From the NCBI GenBank assembly GCA_019637645.1, contig JAHBVH010000060.1:1-51217 (forward strand): 51,217 nt of DNA, read 5' to 3'. Positions 24,014 to 32,565 of the stretch are shown one piece after another (position 1 is the stretch's first letter; each line of letters opens with the position of its first letter). The notes below the pieces were generated by a model. The model was not told where the DNA came from, did no database searches, and saw nothing but the letters and a program-made list of their open reading frames with translations. The position numbers and the translations under genes were made by a program. The DNA comes from Caldilineaceae bacterium. GTDB lineage: Bacteria > Chloroflexota > Anaerolineae > Caldilineales > Caldilineaceae.

Positions 24014-27000
24014 ATGTCTGTGCAAGAGAGCATAATCGAACGATGGCCGCACCAGACGGAGGGCGGGCAATCCATGGTGCCAGTTGCGCCGCAACTGAGC
24101 GACTTATCTGACCGATGCCTCCATCAAGTCTTTGAGGCGCAGGCCGCGCAAACACCCGACGCCATTGCCCTCCGCTTTGGCAAAGCAACGCTCACCTATG
24201 GTGAACTCAATCGCCGAGCGAATCAATTAGCCCACCATCTGCGGACGTTGGGCGTCGGGGGGCCTTTAGGCACCGAACTCCTCATTGGCCTCGCGGTAGA
24301 ACGCACCATGGACGCCATTATCGGCATGTTGGGTATCCTCAAAGCCGGTGGTGCCTATGTCCCCTTGGATCCCGCTTATCCCCTGGAGCGGCTCACTTCC
24401 ATGCTAGCGGATGCAAAAGTAGCCATGTTGATCACGCGTGCGGATTCACCGTCACCCTTGGCGGCCACGTTGGCGAACCAACCGGTGACGATAGTGCAGC
24501 TAGACACGGATGCGGCGCAAATTGCTGGGTACGCCACCGACAATCCGCCGTTCCAGGGTACGCCGGACCAGGTTATGTATGTGATTTACACTTCTGGCTC
24601 GACTGGCAAGCCCAAAGGGATCATGGTCACCCATCGCAACGTGGCCCGCCTCTTTCCGGCGGTGCGGCCTTATCTGGCCTTTGATCACACCGATGTCTGG
24701 ACCCTCTTTCACGCCTATTCTTTTGGCTTTTCCGTGTGGGAAATCTGGGGAGCACTCTGGCACGGCGCGCAATTGGTCATTGTCCCGCCCGCCGTTAGCC
24801 AAGCGCCCGATGAGTTCTATCGGTTGGTGTGCCAAGAAAAAGTAACCGTGCTTAGCCAGACGCCCTCAGCCTTTAGTCTCTTTTTGCTGGCGGATCGCGC
24901 CACCAAGCAACGCGCCGAGCTAGCCCTCCGTTATGTTGTCTTTAGCGGCGAACGGCTTGACCCTGCCCTGCTAAAGGCTTGGGTGGCGCGCCATGGCGAC
25001 GCCCACCCCCAGTTGATCAATATGTATGCCATCTCGGAGACCGCTGGTGAAATCACCTATCAACGGCTCACCGAGAGCGACGTAAGCCAAGCCGCGCCCA
25101 GCGTGATCGGCGTCCCCCTGCCCGACGTTGCCATCTATCTCTTGGATGAGGCGGGTCAGCCTGTCCCCACTGGCGAGGCAGGCGAACTCTACATTGGGAG
25201 CCCCGCTGTAGCCCGCGGCTATCTTAATCAGCCCGAGTTGACAGCCCAAAAATTTCTGCCTGATCCCTTCCAGGCCGAGCCAACCGCACGCATGTACCGC
25301 ACCGGCGATCGGGCACGCTATCTGCCCAATGGTGAACTTGAGTTTCTGGGGCGCATGGACGACCAAGTCAAAATCCGCGGCTATCGTATCGAGTTAGGCG
25401 AGATCCAAGCGCTCCTGGCCAGTCACCCGGCCATTCACGAAGCGGCGGTGATCGCCCGCACCGATACGGCCAGCCAGCCCCAGTTAGTAGCCTATGTGGT
25501 GCCCGCGGTCAATGGCCTGGAACCCCCACTGACGACCAAAACACTCCAGCACTATCTGCGCGCAACGCTGCCCGAGTACATGGTGCCGAGTACGTTTATG
25601 AAGCTCGATCAACTCCCGCGGTCCCCCAATGGCAAGCTGGACCGCCAGCACCTCCCCCATCCCGATCAAGGCGCGGCGCTGGATGCCCCCACTGGCTATG
25701 TGGCACAAAGCGCAGCCGAAAAAGCCTTGGCCCAGATGTGGGGATTGGATACCACAGCAACAGTGCCTACTACACCAGCGATGCTGCGTCCGCGCAACAC
25801 CGTCAACGCGGCCAATGACCCTTCAACCACACCCCAAACCCCAGTCGAGAAGGCTATTGCGCAGATCTGGGTTACGTTTTTGGGCCGGTCGCAAGTGGGC
25901 TTGCATGACGATTTTCTCGAGTTGGGCGGCAACTCGTTATTGGCAGCGCAGATTCTCTATCGGCTCAACGATGAATTTCAAGTGAATCTCTCCATGCGCC
26001 AACTGCTGGACACAAGCACCGTCGCCGGTTTGGCTGCGTTGGTCACCCAAGAACAAGCCGCCCAGGTGGACAGCGACGACTTGGCAGCCCTCTTGGCCGA
26101 TCTCGCGGCAATCTCCGATGAAGAGGTGCAACAACAGTTAGCAGTACCTCTAGGCAAGTCGCGAGCGGACAACCCCGCCATGCCGGAACAGGGGCAGCAT
26201 GAAGCCTATATGCGCTTAGCCATCAACAAAGCCAAGGAAGCGATCCATGGCGGCCAAGCACCCATTGCAGCCTGTATTGTTAAAGATGGCGAGGTCATTG
26301 CCTGTGTCCATAATACAGTCGCTCACGATGTCGATGTCACGGCGCATGCCGAGATGCAGGCCATCCGCGCCGCCTGCCACCACCTGAATACCACTGATCT
26401 CACGGGCTGTGTGCTCTATTCGACCCTGGAACCCTGCCCCATGTGTTTCAGCGCCAGCCAGTGGGCCAAGCTGGACACGATTGTCTATGGGGCGCGACGG
26501 GAAGATGCCGAAAAGGTGGGTTTGGGCCAGAACTCGATCCCTGCCCAGACCATGAAACAGCTCGGCCAAAGCGCCATCACGCTCGTCGAAGAGACCTTGC
26601 GCGCTGAGAATGTCCAGCTCTTTGATTTATGGCTGGGGACAAAAAATGCGGCCCATACGCAATACGATGACATTGCTACCCAATTCCAGCAGATCAAGAA
26701 CTCGCCGGTCAATACCCATATTACCGATTACACCTTCTTTTCGATGATCGGGGAGCAAGCACGGGGAAAAAGAGTCCTTGATCTCGCTTGTGGTGAGGGG
26801 CGCTACTCCCGAATGCTCAAGCAAGGGGGCGCCGCGCAGGTGGTGGGAGTCGATATTTCGGCGCAAATGATCCACTTGGCGGAACAGCAAGAGCGCCGCA
26901 CACCGCTCGGCATTGAGTATATCTGTCGCGATGTGTTGGCACTAGGAAAAATTGGAGACTTTGATCTAGTCGTTGCTTCTTTTCTGTTGAACTATGCCCA

Positions 27001-27391
27001 AAGCAAAGCGGCGCTGATCCACATGTGCCAGACGGTTGCGGCCAACCTCAGGCCCGGCGGCCATTTTATTCTGATCAACGAAAATTTCAATCAAGCGCCC
27101 CAGGATTTTCATGGGTACGAACGCTATGGCTACACCAAAACCATGGTTGAGCCCTACCAAGAAGGAGGCGTTATTACCTATGCGATGTCTACAGGCACGG
27201 AAACGCTCCAATTTGAAGGGTATTACTGGTCACCAGCCACCTATCAAATGGCCTTCGCCGCGGCAGGCTTCACCGATGTCCAATGGCAGAATCTCCGCTG
27301 CTCACCCCAAGGTATTGAGGAGTATGGTCAGCGCTTTTGGCAAAATTTTATCAACAATCCGCCCTTTATCGGGATCATTTGTCGGAAATAG
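24014..27391 (+). CDS. NRPS-1: adenylation-carrier-deaminase-methyltransferase
   Basis: This 1125-residue loading-type NRPS protein has no condensation domain. The A domain (about 30-550) has YTSGSTGKPKG and YRTGDRARY and keeps the catalytic Lys in PNGKLDR (Lys541). Its substrate pocket is odd: the usual FDxSxxE reads FGFSVWE, so the carboxyl-side Asp is Gly238, and core A5 YGPTE reads YAISE. By alignment to PheA I read the pocket as G-F-W-S-V-S-M-G-E-K. A carrier domain follows (LGGNSLL, Ser641). Next comes a zinc deaminase of the cytidine/guanine deaminase superfamily (about 725-890; HAE at 778-780, PCPMC at 807-811), then a class I SAM methyltransferase (about 895-1125; VLDLACGEGRYSR). AGGGGA precedes the start. 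The substrate is probably not a normal alpha-amino acid; this is inference. Confidence 0.88.
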   Translation: MSVQESIIERWPHQTEGGQSMVPVAPQLSDLSDRCLHQVFEAQAAQTPDAIALRFGKATLTYGELNRRANQLAHHLRTLGVGGPLGTELLIGLAVERTMDAIIGMLGILKAGGAYVPLDPAYPLERLTSMLADAKVAMLITRADSPSPLAATLANQPVTIVQLDTDAAQIAGYATDNPPFQGTPDQVMYVIYTSGSTGKPKGIMVTHRNVARLFPAVRPYLAFDHTDVWTLFHAYSFGFSVWEIWGALWHGAQLVIVPPAVSQAPDEFYRLVCQEKVTVLSQTPSAFSLFLLADRATKQRAELALRYVVFSGERLDPALLKAWVARHGDAHPQLINMYAISETAGEITYQRLTESDVSQAAPSVIGVPLPDVAIYLLDEAGQPVPTGEAGELYIGSPAVARGYLNQPELTAQKFLPDPFQAEPTARMYRTGDRARYLPNGELEFLGRMDDQVKIRGYRIELGEIQALLASHPAIHEAAVIARTDTASQPQLVAYVVPAVNGLEPPLTTKTLQHYLRATLPEYMVPSTFMKLDQLPRSPNGKLDRQHLPHPDQGAALDAPTGYVAQSAAEKALAQMWGLDTTATVPTTPAMLRPRNTVNAANDPSTTPQTPVEKAIAQIWVTFLGRSQVGLHDDFLELGGNSLLAAQILYRLNDEFQVNLSMRQLLDTSTVAGLAALVTQEQAAQVDSDDLAALLADLAAISDEEVQQQLAVPLGKSRADNPAMPEQGQHEAYMRLAINKAKEAIHGGQAPIAACIVKDGEVIACVHNTVAHDVDVTAHAEMQAIRAACHHLNTTDLTGCVLYSTLEPCPMCFSASQWAKLDTIVYGARREDAEKVGLGQNSIPAQTMKQLGQSAITLVEETLRAENVQLFDLWLGTKNAAHTQYDDIATQFQQIKNSPVNTHITDYTFFSMIGEQARGKRVLDLACGEGRYSRMLKQGGAAQVVGVDISAQMIHLAEQQERRTPLGIEYICRDVLALGKIGDFDLVVASFLLNYAQSKAALIHMCQTVAANLRPGGHFILINENFNQAPQDFHGYERYGYTKTMVEPYQEGGVITYAMSTGTETLQFEGYYWSPATYQMAFAAAGFTDVQWQNLRCSPQGIEEYGQRFWQNFINNPPFIGIICRK

Positions 27392-27396
27392 CACTA

Positions 27397-29037
27397 ATGA
27401 ACCAACCACTACATGAATCAGATCGATCTAACAGTGCCGCCGAATACTTTGATGTGGTCATTTTAGGGGGCGGCTTTGCCGGTGGAACCTTGGCGCTCCA
27501 CCTGACACGCCACCTGCCCGAGCTTACTGTGGCCGTGGTCGAGCCCAATCCACAGCCACCACGCTTTGCCCACAAGGTTGGCGAATCGAGCTTAAGCCCA
27601 CAAGGCACCTATCTCGTACAATGGCTTGGGCTTGAACAGTATATGCATCAAGCGCAGGTCGAGAAGTTTGGCACCCGCTACTTCTTTGGCAACACCACCG
27701 GCCCCTTTGCCCAACGCCCTGAAATCGGTGCCCGCCACGCCGTCACCGACTATCCGATCTATGAATTTCAGGTAGACCGAGGCAAGTTAGAGGCCGACCT
27801 CCGCGATATGGTTAGTGTGCGTGGGGTCACTTGGCTGACTTATCAGGCAACCGCTGTGCAACTCGGCGAGGGCAACGCGCACCACACGATCCAATTACAG
27901 AATCGGACAAGCGGGGCCGAAAAAACGCTCTGTGCCCGTTGGGTGATTGATGCCAGCGGACGGCGGCGGCTCTTACATCGCCAGCGGGCTCAGCAAACTG
28001 GGGAACGTGTTGTGGCGCCCAATGGTCGCTGTAGCGCATCCTGGTTTCGCGTGATGGGCTGGATCGATGTCGATGATTTTGTGCCAGCCAGTGACACAGC
28101 TTGGCATGAGCGGGTGGCCCCGAAACACCCACGCGGTATCCCCTTTGGCCGCGTCAACTCCACTACCCATCTCTGTGGCACCGGCTATTGGGTCTGGCTC
28201 ATCCCCCTCCCCGACGATGGCATGAGCGTGGGCATTGTGGCCGACGAGTCGATTATTCCTTCTGAGCACTATAACACCGCCGAACGGGCCTTAGCTTGGC
28301 TGGCAAAAAATGAGCCAGCGGTCTTTGCCGCGGTAGAAGAGCGCGAGATGCTCGATTTTCGCACCCTGCGCCGCTATTCATACCCAGCACAAGAGTTCAT
28401 CTCAAGCCAGCGTTGGGCTCTCATTGGCGAAGCGATGGGCTTTGCCGACCCCTTCTATTCTCCCGGTGGGGACATGATCTCCCTGCATAATCTGCTGGTG
28501 GTGGAAAGCATTCGGCGCGAACGCAACGGCACCCTTACCGAAGAGACTTGTCAGCAGCTCACCGCCAGCGTCCGCCAAATCCTGGCAACGATCACCGATG
28601 GCATTCAGTCGATCTATCCCTGTTTGGGCGCGTCGCGCGTCGCCGGGGCCCATGTTGTTTGGGATTTCCTTTCCCTGGTCATACCAATGACCTTGGTGAT
28701 TCGCAATTTTAACGCGGAGGTGTACGACTATCTGGCAAGTGAAGCAGGTCATTGCACGATCAGCCAGATGGCTGCACTCCGCCAAGAGCTCGATCCACTC
28801 ATGCTCTCTTGGGTACAGAGTGATCAAGCCCAGTTGCCGCTCAGCACCATCCTCGACCATACGGAAAAGATCGGACAACTCACAGGCTATCTCTGGAGCC
28901 AAACGTCCGGCAAAGATCTTCCAACCCTGGTGGCCTATCTACTTGATCACCTGAAGGCCATTGCCAACGATTATCACACCAAAGGGCTGGCTTGGGAGCT
29001 CTTTGATGCAGAGCAGGGCGCATCAGTAAGGCAGTAA
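27397..29037 (+). CDS. Flavin-dependent halogenase
   Basis: This 546-residue FAD protein of the tryptophan-halogenase family has the FAD-binding GGGFAGGTLAL (about 24-34) and KVGESSLSPQG. The Lys that forms the chloramine in this family fits Lys90 in VEKFGTRYF. The diagnostic WxWxIP motif is WVWLIP (265-270), which blocks the monooxygenase reaction. GFADPFYSPGGDM is the usual second FAD block. The substrate may be free, carrier-bound or an aromatic ring; the sequence does not decide. I start at ATG 27397, 5 bp after the NRPS-1 stop. The stop codon (29035-29037) lies inside a 22-bp inverted repeat, so the C-terminus may have been changed by its insertion. A reductase partner is not encoded nearby. 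Confidence 0.88.
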   Translation: MNQPLHESDRSNSAAEYFDVVILGGGFAGGTLALHLTRHLPELTVAVVEPNPQPPRFAHKVGESSLSPQGTYLVQWLGLEQYMHQAQVEKFGTRYFFGNTTGPFAQRPEIGARHAVTDYPIYEFQVDRGKLEADLRDMVSVRGVTWLTYQATAVQLGEGNAHHTIQLQNRTSGAEKTLCARWVIDASGRRRLLHRQRAQQTGERVVAPNGRCSASWFRVMGWIDVDDFVPASDTAWHERVAPKHPRGIPFGRVNSTTHLCGTGYWVWLIPLPDDGMSVGIVADESIIPSEHYNTAERALAWLAKNEPAVFAAVEEREMLDFRTLRRYSYPAQEFISSQRWALIGEAMGFADPFYSPGGDMISLHNLLVVESIRRERNGTLTEETCQQLTASVRQILATITDGIQSIYPCLGASRVAGAHVVWDFLSLVIPMTLVIRNFNAEVYDYLASEAGHCTISQMAALRQELDPLMLSWVQSDQAQLPLSTILDHTEKIGQLTGYLWSQTSGKDLPTLVAYLLDHLKAIANDYHTKGLAWELFDAEQGASVRQ

Positions 29038-29082
29038 GACAGTGGGACACTTTTTACTGGCCACTGTCTTACTGCCTTACTG
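29024..29082. repeat. 22-bp perfect inverted repeat at the end of the halogenase gene
   Basis: Arms 29024-29045 and 29061-29082 are exact reverse complements (CAGTAAGGCAGTAAGACAGTGG). A further GTGGGAC/GTCCCAC pair lies at 29042 and 29082. The arm is itself a simple repeat of CAGTAAG/ACAGTGGG type, related to the repeats inserted in NRPS-2 and NRPS-3. The left arm contains the halogenase TAA. It could act as a stem-loop that lowers transcription into NRPS-2 or as a mobile palindrome. Confidence 0.75.
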
Positions 29083-29136
29083 TCCCACTATTTATACCGC
29101 GAATTACCAGAAGCAAGTCGTTTACAGGAAATTCTT

Positions 29137-32100
29137 ATGCAGCTGAACATGCCGTCCAATCTGATGGAACAGATTGCGCAGCTCTCGCCCGAACGGCGAG
29201 CCCTACTAGAGCGCAAGCTAAAAGAAAAAGCGCAAGGAGCCAGCAGCCCAACGAACCCAATCCGCCATAGCGAGCGTGCGGCAGCCCCCCTTTCGTTTGC
29301 GCAACAGCGCTTCTGGTTTTTCGAACAGCTAGAACCGGGATGCCCTGTATATAATGAGTGGACCGCAACCCGACTCCACGGCCCACTGGATCGCGCGGTA
29401 TTAGAGCAGAGTATCCAAGAACTTGTTCGTCGGCACGCGGCGCTGCGCACGACCTTTACCCTCCAGGATGGGCAGCCAGTCCAAGTGATTGCGCCCACGG
29501 GCGCGGTGCCGCTCACCGTGCACGATCTTCAGCATCTTTCCATCACGGCCCGCGAGATCGAAGTCGAGCGCTTGGCCCAGGCCGCCACCCAACAGCCCTT
29601 TGACTTGACGCAAGGTCCGCTCTTGCGGACGACCCTCTTTCAGCTGGGCACACAGGAAGCCATCCTGCTCCTGACTTTCCATCACATCGTGACCGACGCT
29701 TGGTCGGCCACCGTGTTCTATCGGGAACTGGGTACGCTCTATGCCGCGTTTGCGCAGCAGCAGCCATCCCCCCTGCCGGAACTGCCCGTGCACTATACCG
29801 ATTTCACCCTTTGGCAACGGGAATGGGCCCAAAGCCCAGCAGTTGCACGGCAGTTAGCCTATTGGCAAAAGCAGCTAGCAGACCTATCACCCCTTCAGCT
29901 ACCGCTGGATCGGCCGCGTCCCCATAAACAGAGTTATCGCGGTGCGCAACGGGCCATACCCTTTTCGGCACCGCTCACGCAAGCATTGCAGCGTCTTAGT
30001 CAGCAAGCCGGGGCCAGTCTCTTCATGACGCTGTTGGCCGCCTTCCAAACCCTTCTGTACCGTTATACTGGGCAAGAGGACATTGTGGTCGGTGCGCCGA
30101 TTGCCAATCGCAACCGGCCCGAGATCGAGGGGTTGATCGGCTGTTTTACCAACACCCTTGTCTTGCGGAGCGATCTGGCTGGGAATCCCAGCTTTCGCAC
30201 CCTAGTAGGGCGGGTGCGCGCCACGGTGTTAGATGCCCTAGCCAATCAAGAGCTGCCCTTTGAGAAGCTGGTTGAGGAATTACAGCCAGAGCGGGATCTT
30301 GGCAGTACGCCACTCTTTCAGGTTCTCTTTGTCTACAATAATACCGCGCTCGATTTCGACCGCTTTGGGACCGTGCGCGCTACCCCAGTAGACTTTACCA
30401 GCACCGTTGCGCGCTTTGACTTAACTCTCTCTGTTATGGAACTTGCAACCGGTCTCCAGGTGGCGCTGACCTACAACACCGATCTCTTTGCGGCTACCAC
30501 CATTGACCGGATGGCCGGTCATCTGCAAACGTTGCTGGCTGGCATCGTGGCCGATCCTGACCAACCCATTGCCAACTTGCCCTTGCTAACGGCCCCGGAA
30601 CGCCATCAACTGCTGGTCGAATGGAATGATACAGCAACCGCTTATCCTAAAAATAAATGTTTGCATCATCTCTTTGAGGAACAGGTTGCACGCACGCCAG
30701 ATGCGGTAGCGCTTATCGATGCCGAACAACATCTGACCTACCAGGCAGTGAATATGCACGCCAACCAGCTGGCGCAGCATTTGCAAATGCTGGGCGTTGG
30801 TCCTGAAGTCCCAGTGGGTATTTGTGTGGAGCGCTCCGTCGCAATGGTAGTAGGGTTGTTGGGCATCCTCAAGGCGGGTGGGGCCTATCTCCCCCTCGAT
30901 CCGGCCTACCCATCGGAACGGGTAGCGTTCATGTTGGCGGATGGCGAACCATTGGTGTTGCTGACCCAAGAATCGCTCCTAGCAACGCTCCCCCCATCGG
31001 CAGCACAACTGATCTGCCTCGATAGCGATTGGCAGGCGATCGCGCAACAGCCGACGACCAACCCCAGCAGTGGCGTAACGGCTGGAAACCTAGCCTATAT
31101 CTTATACACCTCTGGCTCAACTGGGCGGCCTAAAGGGGTAGAAATCGAACATCACAGCCCGGTAGCGTTGATCGACTGGAGCCGTGAGGTCTTTACTCCA
31201 GCGGAGATTGCCGGGACCTTGGCCTCGACCTCTATCTGCTTTGATCTTTCCGTCTTTGAGTTGTTTGTTCCCCTGAGTCGGGGCGGTACAGCCATTTTGG
31301 CGCAAAATGCCCTGCAACTGCCCACCCTACCAGCGGCAGCGGCGGTGACACTAGTCAATACGGTGCCTTCGGCCATGCTTGAACTGGTGCGCAACCAAGC
31401 GCTTCCGGTCAATGTCCGTGTGGTCAATCTGGCTGGTGAACCGCTAAAAAATGCCCTGGTCCAACAGATCTACCAACAGGCCCAGGTCCAGCGCGTCTTT
31501 AACTTGTATGGCCCTTCCGAGGATACCACCTATTCCACCTATACACTGGTGCAGAAAGGCGCTACCACCGAGCCGACGATTGGACGACCACTGGCGAACA
31601 CTCGGCTCTATATCCTGGATCGCCACGACCAGCCGGTGCCGATTGGCGTCATCGGCGAACTCTATATTGGCGGCGCCGGGTTAGCCCGCGGCTATCGCAA
31701 TCGTCCCGAGCTCACCCAGGAGAAGTTTCTGGCGATGAGAGACAGTGGACAGAGGTCAGAGAACAGTAGAGAGAGGTCAGAGGACAGTGGGCAGAGGGCA
31801 GAGGAGAGTGGGCAGACCAACGACGAACAAGAAGAGTCTCTAGCCGCCAGTCACCGCCTCTACCGGACTGGCGATCTAGCGCGTTATCGGGTGGATGGGG
31901 AAGTTGAGTTTTTGGGACGGCGTGACAACCAGGTGAAGTTGCGCGGTTTTCGCATTGAGCTGGGCGAGATCGAAGCGGCGCTCAGCCAACATGCCTTGGT
32001 ACAAGAGGCCGTCGTGGTGGTGCGGGAAGAGCAAGCCGGGGCCGGTGCGGCTGGGCCAAGATTGGTGGCCTATGTGACGACGAAGGGAATGTCGTCGGCA

Positions 32101-32565
32101 GTGCTTGAAACTGCGCTGGCCGAACACTTGCGGCGACGCTTACCCCACTATATGGTGCCAGCGGTTTATGTCCAGCTAGACGCGTTACCCTTAACCCCCA
32201 ATGGCAAAGTTGATCGTCGCGCCCTGCCCACACCTGATGTAGGGGCAAGACCAAGAAGTGAGACCTTCGTGCCGCCGAACACGCCGACAGAAAGCCAAGT
32301 TGCGACGATCTGGGGTGATCTTTTGGGCCTGACCCAACCGAGCATTCGTGATGACTTTTTTGCGGTGGGGGGCCATTCCCTGTTGGCAACCCAAGTGATC
32401 AGCCGCTGCCGCGAAAGCTTCCAGATCGACATTCCCTTGCTAAGCCTCTTTGAGGAACGGACCATCGCGGGCCTGGCCAACCGGATCGAAGAACTCCAGC
32501 TTACGCAAGCACTACAGCAGCAGGTGACGATAGCAACTGAAGCGCGGGAAGAGATCCTTCTATGA
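29137..32565 (+). CDS. NRPS-2: condensation-adenylation-carrier module
   Basis: This 1142-residue single-module NRPS has a short helical N-terminus (1-45), a condensation domain (about 48-485) with the catalytic HHIVTDAWS (His183, Asp187), an adenylation domain (about 500-1010) and a carrier domain (VGGHSLL, Ser1081). The A pocket starts at FDLSVFE (Asp703). Aligned to PheA, I read D-L-F-N-N-A-L-T-Y-K, which from memory matches codes for alanine or glycine such as the microcystin alanine module. The condensation domain looks like a normal LCL type; there is no epimerase. Residues about 866-897 are a Ser/Gly/Gln/Arg/Glu-rich insertion (DSGQRSENSRERSEDSGQRA) caused by a DNA simple repeat between ELTQEKFL and RLYRTGDL. 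AGGAAA precedes the start. It overlaps NRPS-3 by 4 bp. Confidence 0.92.
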   Translation: MQLNMPSNLMEQIAQLSPERRALLERKLKEKAQGASSPTNPIRHSERAAAPLSFAQQRFWFFEQLEPGCPVYNEWTATRLHGPLDRAVLEQSIQELVRRHAALRTTFTLQDGQPVQVIAPTGAVPLTVHDLQHLSITAREIEVERLAQAATQQPFDLTQGPLLRTTLFQLGTQEAILLLTFHHIVTDAWSATVFYRELGTLYAAFAQQQPSPLPELPVHYTDFTLWQREWAQSPAVARQLAYWQKQLADLSPLQLPLDRPRPHKQSYRGAQRAIPFSAPLTQALQRLSQQAGASLFMTLLAAFQTLLYRYTGQEDIVVGAPIANRNRPEIEGLIGCFTNTLVLRSDLAGNPSFRTLVGRVRATVLDALANQELPFEKLVEELQPERDLGSTPLFQVLFVYNNTALDFDRFGTVRATPVDFTSTVARFDLTLSVMELATGLQVALTYNTDLFAATTIDRMAGHLQTLLAGIVADPDQPIANLPLLTAPERHQLLVEWNDTATAYPKNKCLHHLFEEQVARTPDAVALIDAEQHLTYQAVNMHANQLAQHLQMLGVGPEVPVGICVERSVAMVVGLLGILKAGGAYLPLDPAYPSERVAFMLADGEPLVLLTQESLLATLPPSAAQLICLDSDWQAIAQQPTTNPSSGVTAGNLAYILYTSGSTGRPKGVEIEHHSPVALIDWSREVFTPAEIAGTLASTSICFDLSVFELFVPLSRGGTAILAQNALQLPTLPAAAAVTLVNTVPSAMLELVRNQALPVNVRVVNLAGEPLKNALVQQIYQQAQVQRVFNLYGPSEDTTYSTYTLVQKGATTEPTIGRPLANTRLYILDRHDQPVPIGVIGELYIGGAGLARGYRNRPELTQEKFLAMRDSGQRSENSRERSEDSGQRAEESGQTNDEQEESLAASHRLYRTGDLARYRVDGEVEFLGRRDNQVKLRGFRIELGEIEAALSQHALVQEAVVVVREEQAGAGAAGPRLVAYVTTKGMSSAVLETALAEHLRRRLPHYMVPAVYVQLDALPLTPNGKVDRRALPTPDVGARPRSETFVPPNTPTESQVATIWGDLLGLTQPSIRDDFFAVGGHSLLATQVISRCRESFQIDIPLLSLFEERTIAGLANRIEELQLTQALQQQVTIATEAREEILL
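31735..31822 (+). repeat. In-frame simple-repeat insertion in NRPS-2 A domain
   Basis: About 88 bp are made of variants of GACAGTGGRCAGAGGTCAGAG, strand-biased and purine-rich, unlike the flanking coding sequence. It stays in frame and encodes a hydrophilic loop before the A7 motif YRTGDL. Two similar stretches occur in NRPS-3 at 34275-34381 and 35455-35525. Confidence 0.75.

Noticed and set aside
24014..27391. NRPS-1 as a proline-activating starter for pyrrole formation
   Set aside because: The A pocket lacks the Asp kept in proline-activating domains, and the pattern GFWSVSMGEK does not match proline codes I know; kept only as an analogy.
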